From JBAXTZ01 sp041666525 (GTDB lineage: Bacteria; Bacillota; Negativicutes; JBAXTZ01): 26,151 nucleotides of DNA. The position numbers and the translations under genes are program-made. The notes beneath the pieces are model-generated. The model saw nothing but the letters and a program-made list of their open reading frames with translations, did not search any database and had not been told where the DNA came from. The stretch's first letter is position 1. Each line of letters opens with the position of its first letter. Location: positions 1-26,151 of the forward strand of contig JBAYGT010000021.1 of assembly GCA_041666525.1 (NCBI GenBank). The letters are read 5' to 3'. Below are positions 6,639-13,603 of this stretch, in pieces.

Positions 6639-8738
6639 TTATTCTTGTTCGTTACGAGTTTCTTTTGGAAGCGTATCTTTGTGAGAAAGATTAACACGAC
6701 CCATTTTGTCAATTTCAGTAACCTTAACCATGATTTCGTCACCAACTTTGACAACATCTTCAACTGCCCGAACACGTTCACGTGCTAATTGTGAGATGTG
6801 CACCAAGCCCTCTTTGCCTGGCAACACTGCTACAAAAGCACCAAACTGCATCAGGCGAGTGACTTTTCCACGGTAGATTTTGCCGACTTCAACCTCAGCA
6901 ACTAATCCCTCAATAATGCTACGGGCTTTTTCACCCATAGCCGGATCAACAGCAGCAATAAATACTCGACCGTCATCTTCAATGTCGATTTTAACGCCAG
7001 TGTCTTCGACAATTTTTTTGATAATCTTTCCACCTGGTCCGATTACATCACGAATCTTATCCGGATTAATCAGGAAGGAGAATATTCGCGGCGCAAACGG
7101 CGAAAGTTCAGCGCGCGGTTTGTCAAGCACTTCCAGCATTTTACCAAGAATATGCATCCGGCCTTTTTTGGCTTGTTCCAACGCGGACTGCAATATTTCG
7201 CGGCTCAGACCATCAGTTTTTATATCCATTTGAATAGCTGTGATACCTTTAGCGGTTCCGGCAACTTTGAAGTCCATGTCGCCCAGCGCGTCTTCTAATC
7301 CTTGAATATCGGTAAGGATTGAATAGTGATCACCATCTTTTACCAATCCCATCGCAACGCCGGAAACCGGAGCTTTTATCGGCACGCCGGCATCCATCAG
7401 CGACAATGTGCTGCCGCATACGCTGCCCATAGAGCTCGAACCGTTAGATTCAATTACTTCAGATACCAGACGAATAGTGTACGGAAAATCTTCCTCGCTC
7501 GGAATAACCGGCACTAACGCCCGTTCAGCAAGCGCTCCATGACCGATTTCACGACGACCCGGACCGCGCATCGGGCGGGTTTCACCAACTGAGAACGGCG
7601 GAAAGTTATAATGATGCATATAATGTTTCGAGTCTTCCAAACCAACACCGTCGATTCGTTGACCTTCGCTCACGCAGCCCAAAGTAGTAATGGTCATTAC
7701 TTGCGTTTGACCACGAGTAAATAGTCCGGAACCATGTGTGCGATGAAACAACCCAGCCTCACAGCTGATTTGCCGAACTTCATCAAGCGCGCGCCCGTCC
7801 GGTCGAATTTTATCAACAGTGATCATCCGGCGTACAATTTCTTTGGTTACTGCCGAAATCACGTAGGAAACATCCTTGGGGTTGTCCGGATAGATATCTG
7901 CAAAATGTTCTTTTGCTGCTTTTACGCAAGCTGCAGTGTTTTCCTCACGTTGTAACTTATCAGAATTCATCATCGCAGCTTTTATGTCTTCAGTTACAAA
8001 AGCCCTGACAGCTTCGTTGATCTCCGGCGCTGGAGCATATAATGGCGCTAGTTTTTTTGTTTTTCCGATTTGTGCAACGATATCGTTTTGGAAGTTAATA
8101 ATTTTTTTAATTTCTTCATGAGCACGCAGAATACCATCCAAAACCACTTCTTCGGACAATTCATTAGCGCTGCTTTCAACCATCAATATTGCGTCGCTGG
8201 TACCAGCAACAACCATATTCATCAGGCTGGCTTCCAATTCTTTTATTGTCGGATTTATCGAATAATTCGTTCCGTCAAAACCAATCCGTACTCCGGCAAT
8301 CGGACCATCAAAAACAATATCGGAAATACACAACGCGGCTGACGCGCCAATCATCGCTGCGATTTCAGGGCTGCAATCGGCATCAATTGAAATTACAGTT
8401 GCAACGATTTGAACATCGTTACGCATTCCGTCTTTGAATAACGGACGAAGCGGACGGTCAATCAACCGGCATGTCAGAATAGCTGTTTCCGGCGGACGAC
8501 CTTCACGTTTGATGAAACCACCCGGAATTTTACCGACCGAGTAGAGTTTTTCTTCATAATCAACCGACAACGGGAAAAAATCGATGCCCGGACGCGGTTG
8601 TTTGGATTGAGTGGCCGTAACAAGAACAGCAGTGTCACCATAGCGAGCAAGAACAGCGCCGTTGGCCTGTTTTGCCATTTTGCCGGTTTCAAGCGTGAAT
8701 TCCCGACCACCAATCATTGTTTTAAAAACCTGATACAT
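6639..8738 (-). CDS. pnp: polyribonucleotide nucleotidyltransferase (PNPase)
   Basis: PNPase degrades RNA 3' to 5' by phosphorolysis, releasing nucleoside diphosphates, as a homotrimer. The 699-residue protein has the usual order: first RNase PH-like core (MYQVFKTMIGGR, GIDFFPLSVDYEEK, IDRPLRPLF), helical linker, second RNase PH core (IRPDGRALDEVR, TRGQTQ, RREIGHGALAERAL), KH domain about 555-618 with VIGPGGK, and S1 domain about 619-688 with GAFVAVLPGKEGLVHIS. The ATG at 8738 is preceded by AGGAGG; an in-frame start 30 codons upstream would lie within the leader hairpin and lacks homology. It is downstream of rpsO, the classical rpsO-pnp pair, but separated by a terminator and a foldable leader. 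Confidence 0.97.
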   Translation of the reverse strand: MYQVFKTMIGGREFTLETGKMAKQANGAVLARYGDTAVLVTATQSKQPRPGIDFFPLSVDYEEKLYSVGKIPGGFIKREGRPPETAILTCRLIDRPLRPLFKDGMRNDVQIVATVISIDADCSPEIAAMIGASAALCISDIVFDGPIAGVRIGFDGTNYSINPTIKELEASLMNMVVAGTSDAILMVESSANELSEEVVLDGILRAHEEIKKIINFQNDIVAQIGKTKKLAPLYAPAPEINEAVRAFVTEDIKAAMMNSDKLQREENTAACVKAAKEHFADIYPDNPKDVSYVISAVTKEIVRRMITVDKIRPDGRALDEVRQISCEAGLFHRTHGSGLFTRGQTQVMTITTLGCVSEGQRIDGVGLEDSKHYMHHYNFPPFSVGETRPMRGPGRREIGHGALAERALVPVIPSEEDFPYTIRLVSEVIESNGSSSMGSVCGSTLSLMDAGVPIKAPVSGVAMGLVKDGDHYSILTDIQGLEDALGDMDFKVAGTAKGITAIQMDIKTDGLSREILQSALEQAKKGRMHILGKMLEVLDKPRAELSPFAPRIFSFLINPDKIRDVIGPGGKIIKKIVEDTGVKIDIEDDGRVFIAAVDPAMGEKARSIIEGLVAEVEVGKIYRGKVTRLMQFGAFVAVLPGKEGLVHISQLARERVRAVEDVVKVGDEIMVKVTEIDKMGRVNLSHKDTLPKETRNEQE

Positions 8739-8778
8739 TGATCCTCCTGATTTTCTACAAATCGATCGAGCTGTTATT

Positions 8779-8819
8779 GGACTTTGGACGAAACAAGCAG
8801 TTTGCTCCCTCCAAAATCC
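8779..8819 (-). promoter_or_regulatory. leader hairpin upstream of pnp (possible autoregulatory or RNase site)
   Basis: A 10-bp stem joins 8819-8810 to 8788-8779 on the minus strand. One pair is a G-U wobble that works only in the minus-strand RNA; on the plus strand it would be a C-A mismatch. The enclosed 21 bases can form a further AGCA/TGCT helix. In enterobacteria PNPase represses itself through an RNase III-cut leader stem; a similar role here is an inference. Confidence 0.5.
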
Positions 8820-8850
8820 AACACTCAATCATTTGCGAAATATTAATAAA

Positions 8851-8874
8851 AAAGCGGGGAAAATTCCCCGCTTT
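8851..8874 (-). terminator. intrinsic terminator after rpsO
   Basis: AAAGCGGGG (8851-8859) pairs with CCCCGCTTT (8866-8874) around six bases. On the minus strand the stem is followed by TTTATT. It lies two bases past the rpsO stop codon, so most rpsO transcripts should end before pnp. Confidence 0.85.
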
Positions 8875-8876
8875 GA

Positions 8877-9143
8877 TTATTTGCGCAAGTTAAGTTTCTC
8901 AAGAATCGCGCGGTAACGTTCAAGAGCGGTCTCTTTGAGGTAATTCAACAAATTACGACGTCGACCAACCATTTTCAGCAAACCGCGACGACTGTGATGA
9001 TCTTTCTTGTGCTCTTTAAGATGTTCAGTTAGATAAGTTATGCGTTCGGTAAGCATAGCAATCTGTACTTCCGGCGATCCGGTATCGCCCTCATGACGGG
9101 CATGAGCGGCCATAATGACTTGTTTTTTCTCAGTAGTTAACAT
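8877..9143 (-). CDS. rpsO: 30S ribosomal protein S15
   Basis: S15 binds 16S rRNA early in 30S assembly. The 88 residues are one short of the usual 89 and show the family core: HEGDTGSPEVQIA, LTERI, HLKEHKKDHHSRRGLL and GRRRNLLNYL. GGAGG lies before the ATG. It has its own promoter about 90 bases upstream, a foldable leader and its own terminator. Confidence 0.97.
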   Translation of the reverse strand: MLTTEKKQVIMAAHARHEGDTGSPEVQIAMLTERITYLTEHLKEHKKDHHSRRGLLKMVGRRRNLLNYLKETALERYRAILEKLNLRK

Positions 9144-9230
9144 GGGATTCCTCCAATTAATTTATACCACTCGCGTTGCCAAGTAATCCGTCGAGGTGTC
9201 GGAGAACCGAGCAAGCGTTTAGACTAGTGT

Positions 9231-9259
9231 ATTCTAGCACATTGTAGTCGATTTAGCAA
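9231..9259 (-). promoter_or_regulatory. promoter of rpsO
   Basis: On the minus strand TTGCTA (9259-9254), a 17-base spacer and TAGAAT (9236-9231) predict a start near 9224, about 80 bases before the rpsO ATG. The leader can form small competing hairpins (TCGG/CCGA, TCCG/CGGA), the kind of region where S15 represses its own synthesis in other bacteria. Confidence 0.6.
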
Positions 9260-9280
9260 ATGTTTTCGTACTAGTTTTGA

Positions 9281-9625
9281 CTAACCTGGCGGCCACATCA
9301 TCCTTCTGCCGCCCAACAGGTGCCAATGCAGATGATGTACCGTTTGACCACCATCATCGTTAGTATTAGCAACTATTCTGAATCCAGATTTATCGATACC
9401 AAGTTGTGCGGCAATTACACGTGCAGCATTTGTCAACGCACAAAGGTACCTACTATCTTCATCCGTCATATCTGCCATACTGTTAATGTGTTTTTTTGGA
9501 ATAATTAGCACATGCACCGGCGCAACCGGATTGATATCATGAAATGCCAATACAAATTCATCTTCAAAAATCGATGATATCTTAATTTCATTTTTTAACA
9601 TTTTGCAAAAAATACAGTCAGACAT
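9281..9625 (-). CDS. HIT family (HINT-type) nucleotide-binding protein
   Basis: HIT proteins of this branch hydrolyse adenosine phosphoramidates and related nucleotides in the cytosol. The 114 residues show the N-terminal CIFC pair (C4, C7), HVLIIPKKHI, and the histidine triad H98-x-H100-x-H102 in HHLHWHLLGG. I used the ATG at 9625 because AGGAG lies seven bases upstream; an in-frame start ten codons earlier overlaps this site and adds a basic tail foreign to the family. It follows the penicillin-binding protein gene by 26 bases and probably closes that operon. The physiological substrate is unknown. Confidence 0.92.
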   Translation of the reverse strand: MSDCIFCKMLKNEIKISSIFEDEFVLAFHDINPVAPVHVLIIPKKHINSMADMTDEDSRYLCALTNAARVIAAQLGIDKSGFRIVANTNDDGGQTVHHLHWHLLGGRRMMWPPG

Positions 9626-9651
9626 TATCTTTCTCCTAAACGAACGAAGAG

Positions 9652-11637
9652 TCATTTCGCAACAACGGTAATCAACGTACCTTTATCGACGATTGTAAAT
9701 GCAGGAATGCTCTGACTAACAACAAACCCGCTACCACTTACCGAAAAAGTTAATCCCGCTTTGGTAATTTGTTCACCCGCATTACGAATAGTTATACCGA
9801 TAACATTTGGGATTAATATTTTCCCGGGTGGCACTACGATCGGTTTCACAGTATTCGACTGCGTCTCAGGCAAAACAGCCTTCCGCTGTGGAATATCCGC
9901 CTTTTTAGCCGGTACGGTTTGTGGAACGCCGCTATAACGCATAATCTGTGTCATTATTTCAGCAAACACCGGTGCTGAAATTTGCCCCCCATAATACACT
10001 CCCTGGGGATCATCAATTACAATTAGCGCAATATATTTTGGATTTTCAACCGGACCAAACCCTACAAAAGAGGAAATATAATGACCGCTGGCGTAGCCAC
10101 CATTCGGTGACAGTTTTTCGGCCGTGCCGGTCTTACCACCAAAATGATATCCGGACACTGCAGCTTTTGAGCCACCGCCTTCAGAAACATCCTTTTCAAA
10201 TAAAAGCGCCATTCCCTGCGCAGCTTCATTATTAAGAATTTTTGTTCCTTTAAAAGTCTGATCATCACGATAAACGCTACCGTCACCATTCAATATTTTT
10301 TGGACAATATGCGGTTTTATAGTCGTACCACCATTGCACATTGCGGAAGTTGCAGTTATCAATTGAATCGGCGTCACCGCCATGCCCTGCCCTATAGAAA
10401 TGCTTGCTAAATCGGAATTGGTCATGTCTTTTAAATCAAATAATATTCCTTGTTCTTCGCCAGGCAAATCAATGCCGGTTTTTTTCCCGAATCCAAATTT
10501 ATCGACATAGCTAGCCGCCCGCTCTCTGCCTACTCGTTGCCCAACTTGCACGAAAACCGTATTGATGGACTGACCAAAAGCCTGAATAAAATTCATATCA
10601 CCCCAACTTCCGCCATCCCAGTTTTGGAGCGTCCGGCCATCGATAGTAATATGACCGCTGTCGCTAAACATTTCCGTCGGCTTCAACAGTCCTTCATTTA
10701 ATGCTGCCGCGGTAACGACCGGCTTAAAAGTTGATCCTGGTTCGTATACCATCCCGGTTCCCCGATTAAGTAACTGTTGTTGGGTTGCCTTGGAAAACAA
10801 ATTCGGGTTAAAAGTTGGGCGACTGGCCATTGCCAAAATTTCGCCGTTCATCGGATTCATAACGATAACTGCCATTGCAGTCGCTTTTGTTGCCGCTAAC
10901 GACTTATCCATGGCTTGCTCGACAACAAATTGCATCTTGGAATCAAGTGTCAAAAATATTTTTTTCCCTTGCTTAAGCGGTTCATAATCAATAGTTGAAC
11001 CAAGGATTGGAGTACCGCGTTGATCAGTGGAAACTTTTTGTTGTGTTAACGCACCCTTCAGCACATCGTCAAATTGATATTCCAAACCGGCAAGTCCATT
11101 GTCATCAATACCAACAAACCCTAATACTTGTGCTGCCAAACAGTCGTTGGGATAATACCGTTTGCTTTCTTCAACGAAATACAATCCGCAATAGTCATAT
11201 ATTTTATTATTCTTGAGGTAACGCTCAACTTCAGTATAAACATCCGGGTCAAGCGCGCGCTCAATCCAAATAAAACCTTTATCCGACAATAGCAGTGTTT
11301 TTATACGTTTAGGGTCCTTGTTTAATATTTTTCCTAAGTCAGTTGCCAGTTTATCAACGTCGAGATTTTTAATTCGTTTTAACTCATAACAATTAGCGTA
11401 GAGCGACTTAGTCATCAAACTTACTGCAAGCTCTTTACCGTTGGCATCAAAAATTCCTCCACGCGGATTTTTGATGTCCATAATATCACGAACTTGTCCG
11501 TATAATCTGTCAGTCAAATAACCGCCTCTGATAATTTGCAAATATGCCAATTGCCCGACAATTACTAAAAAAGCCAATATCATTATAGTGAAAAGTTGTT
11601 TTGCACGAACATTCATTGAGCGAAGATGCTTTAACAC
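9652..11637 (-). CDS. class B penicillin-binding protein (FtsI/SpoVD-like transpeptidase) with PASTA domain
   Basis: A 661-residue membrane-anchored DD-transpeptidase that cross-links peptidoglycan. A short basic tail and one membrane helix (about 15-35) are followed by the dimerisation domain (NPRGGIFD near 57-64) and the penicillin-binding domain with all three motifs: S302-T-F-K305, S357-I-N359 and K502-T-G504. A C-terminal PASTA-like domain covers about 615-661 (LIPNVIGITIRNAGEQI). The GTG start has AAGGAG upstream. FtsI/SpoVD genes normally sit in the mra/mur cluster; this one lies in an operon with polyphosphate and HIT genes, so it may be a second, specialised PBP. Choosing between FtsI and SpoVD roles is not possible here. 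Confidence 0.93.
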   Translation of the reverse strand: MLKHLRSMNVRAKQLFTIMILAFLVIVGQLAYLQIIRGGYLTDRLYGQVRDIMDIKNPRGGIFDANGKELAVSLMTKSLYANCYELKRIKNLDVDKLATDLGKILNKDPKRIKTLLLSDKGFIWIERALDPDVYTEVERYLKNNKIYDYCGLYFVEESKRYYPNDCLAAQVLGFVGIDDNGLAGLEYQFDDVLKGALTQQKVSTDQRGTPILGSTIDYEPLKQGKKIFLTLDSKMQFVVEQAMDKSLAATKATAMAVIVMNPMNGEILAMASRPTFNPNLFSKATQQQLLNRGTGMVYEPGSTFKPVVTAAALNEGLLKPTEMFSDSGHITIDGRTLQNWDGGSWGDMNFIQAFGQSINTVFVQVGQRVGRERAASYVDKFGFGKKTGIDLPGEEQGILFDLKDMTNSDLASISIGQGMAVTPIQLITATSAMCNGGTTIKPHIVQKILNGDGSVYRDDQTFKGTKILNNEAAQGMALLFEKDVSEGGGSKAAVSGYHFGGKTGTAEKLSPNGGYASGHYISSFVGFGPVENPKYIALIVIDDPQGVYYGGQISAPVFAEIMTQIMRYSGVPQTVPAKKADIPQRKAVLPETQSNTVKPIVVPPGKILIPNVIGITIRNAGEQITKAGLTFSVSGSGFVVSQSIPAFTIVDKGTLITVVAK

Positions 11638-11651
11638 TATTTCTCCTTGTT

Positions 11652-13127
11652 CTATAGCAATTGTTTAAATCTTTCTACCATGGTACGTAAAACTTTTATG
11701 CGAGCAAACAACTTGGAATTGGCTTCGACCAACGTCCAAGGCGCATAACCGGTATCAGTACGTACAATCATTTCATCCAACGCAATTTTATATGAGTCCC
11801 ACTTCTCGCGATTGCGCCAATCTTCATCGGTAATTTTTGCCATCTTATAAACATCAATTTCCCTCGCCCGAAAACGACGTAATTGTTCGTCCTTATCAAT
11901 CTGCATCCAGAATTTGAAAACTATCGTACCAAAAGTAGACCATTGCAGCTCCATGTCGTTTATCTCGGAATATGCGCGCCGCCATTCAGCTTCGCTGCAA
12001 TAACCTTCAATCCGTTCAACCATTACCCTGCCGTACCAAGTACGATCAAAAACCGCAATATGTCCGGCCTTGGGAAACGGCTGCCAAAATCGCCAGAGAT
12101 AATGATGAGCTTTTTCCACATCGTTTGGCGCCGCCACGGGGTTAACATCATAGCCACGCGGATCAAGATTCTCACACAAACGTTTAATCACACCGCCTTT
12201 TCCGGCCGCATCCCACCCTTCAAAGGCTACAACTACCGGCACCCGTTTGGTGAATAATTCATGCTGGTATTCGCGTAGTTTAGTTTGTAACTCACGCATT
12301 TCTTTTTTATAGTCATCTTTGCTAATATCCAGCGTCAAATTCATCCGGTCAACCATTGATGCAACATTTGTTGTCGTAATTCCTGCATCTTTGGTCGGCA
12401 TGTTTACCAAACGTTGTTTTTCTTGTTCAATTCGTCGTTTAAAAGTATTAATTAACGTTCTGAAGATTTTTATTGTAGCAAACCGATCATCTTCCGCTTC
12501 GACAATTGTCCACTGTGCATGTTGTGTATCGGTTTTAGCAAACATTTCGTCATAAACACGTACATAATCATCATATTGCCGATGATGCCGCCAATCTTCC
12601 TCGGTTACCCGCCAAGTTTCCGATGTGTTTTTTTGAATTTCTTCAAAACGCTTCTTTTGCGTTTTTTTGCTAATATGCAGAAATAGTTTTATCAGAACCA
12701 TGCCACCATCGGTCTGTAATTTCTCAAAATTATTAATTTCGTTATAGGCAGTCGTCCATTCACCAACCAATTGGTCGATTCGTTCGTTAGTTACCCTACG
12801 ATACCAACTGCGGTCAAAAAATGTTGTTTTCCCCTGCTCCGGCAACTTGCGCCAAAACCGCCACAAGAACGGTCGGTAATATTCATCTTCATTCAACACT
12901 GCTTTTATGTTTTGGACATTGAAACCACGCGCGTCCATGCTTTGCAACACCCGATTAAGCATCGTTCCTTTTCCGGCAGCATTCCAGCCTTCAAAAATAA
13001 CTGCAACCGGAATTTTCAAATCTTTCATTTCCCGCTGCAATTCACCAAGCTCCAAGCCAAGCTGCTTAAATTCTCTTTTATACTCATCCTTAGATATTGT
13101 CAATGATAAATCGATTTTTGAAAGCAT
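11652..13127 (-). CDS. pap: polyphosphate:AMP phosphotransferase (double-domain PPK2)
   Basis: This family uses polyphosphate to phosphorylate AMP to ADP. The 491-residue protein is a tandem duplication of the PPK2 fold: Walker A FEGWNAAGKG near 46-55 and FEGWDAAGKG near 302-311, with lid/Walker B motifs FDRSWYRRV near 104-112 and FDRTWYGRV near 360-368. In the first copy the residue after WY is Arg where the second has Gly, which suggests unequal activity of the halves. Two adjacent ATG codons exist; I used the second (13127) because AGGAGG is nearly adjacent to the first (13130). It is 14 bases before the PBP gene and 8 after the DUF4870 gene. The double-domain layout is typical of Pap rather than of a single-domain polyphosphate kinase 2. 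Confidence 0.92.
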   Translation of the reverse strand: MLSKIDLSLTISKDEYKREFKQLGLELGELQREMKDLKIPVAVIFEGWNAAGKGTMLNRVLQSMDARGFNVQNIKAVLNEDEYYRPFLWRFWRKLPEQGKTTFFDRSWYRRVTNERIDQLVGEWTTAYNEINNFEKLQTDGGMVLIKLFLHISKKTQKKRFEEIQKNTSETWRVTEEDWRHHRQYDDYVRVYDEMFAKTDTQHAQWTIVEAEDDRFATIKIFRTLINTFKRRIEQEKQRLVNMPTKDAGITTTNVASMVDRMNLTLDISKDDYKKEMRELQTKLREYQHELFTKRVPVVVAFEGWDAAGKGGVIKRLCENLDPRGYDVNPVAAPNDVEKAHHYLWRFWQPFPKAGHIAVFDRTWYGRVMVERIEGYCSEAEWRRAYSEINDMELQWSTFGTIVFKFWMQIDKDEQLRRFRAREIDVYKMAKITDEDWRNREKWDSYKIALDEMIVRTDTGYAPWTLVEANSKLFARIKVLRTMVERFKQLL

Positions 13128-13135
13128 CATTCCTC

Positions 13136-13498
13136 CTAATCAAATAAAGTGACAAAATATTGAATGAACGGATAACGAAAATAAATACCTTTATAACTTT
13201 TCACTGCTGCCACTATCGAGCTTACAAACAAAACAACACCCAGCATCGCCATAATTGGAATTAACATAAAACCAATCAACACCAAACATAGAACGCCGGT
13301 AATCACAGCCATTACTGAAAATACAACATGCGCTACCAATGCCTGTTTGGCGTTGAATCTGACAAATTCATCTTTATCCCACAATAAATAGATAATTAGT
13401 GGCGCAATGATAAATCCGATTCCACCAAAAAAATATGACAAATGCGCTAATACAACCAAAAATTTTTGTTTCCCATCCAGCACTACAGTTTCTTCCAC
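13136..13498 (-). CDS. DUF4870-family small membrane protein
   Basis: A 120-residue protein with hydrophobic segments at about 13-39 and 53-100, the loop WDKDEFVRFNAKQAL between them, and a C-terminal YRYPF-like end (YFRYPFIQYF). This is the DUF4870 (Tic20-like) pattern, a family of unknown function. I chose the GTG at 13498 because GGAGG lies four bases upstream; the in-frame ATG at 13513 has no ribosome site, and its first codons contain this one. It heads the operon with pap, the PBP and the HIT gene. Confidence 0.83.
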   Translation of the reverse strand: MEETVVLDGKQKFLVVLAHLSYFFGGIGFIIAPLIIYLLWDKDEFVRFNAKQALVAHVVFSVMAVITGVLCLVLIGFMLIPIMAMLGVVLFVSSIVAAVKSYKGIYFRYPFIQYFVTLFD

Positions 13499-13568
13499 TG
13501 CCCCTCCTCGCATGCTTAATTATATACATACAACCAACATTTTACATTTTTCAAAGCGTTTGAGCAAT

Positions 13569-13600
13569 AAAAAAACACCCAAAATGCTCCGGGTGTTTAT
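13569..13600 (-). terminator. intrinsic terminator after clpB
   Basis: AAACACCC (13573-13580) pairs with GGGTGTTT (13591-13598) around ten bases. On the minus strand it is followed by a run of T and TTTATTGC, just after the clpB stop codon. Confidence 0.85.
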
Positions 13601-13603
13601 TAT

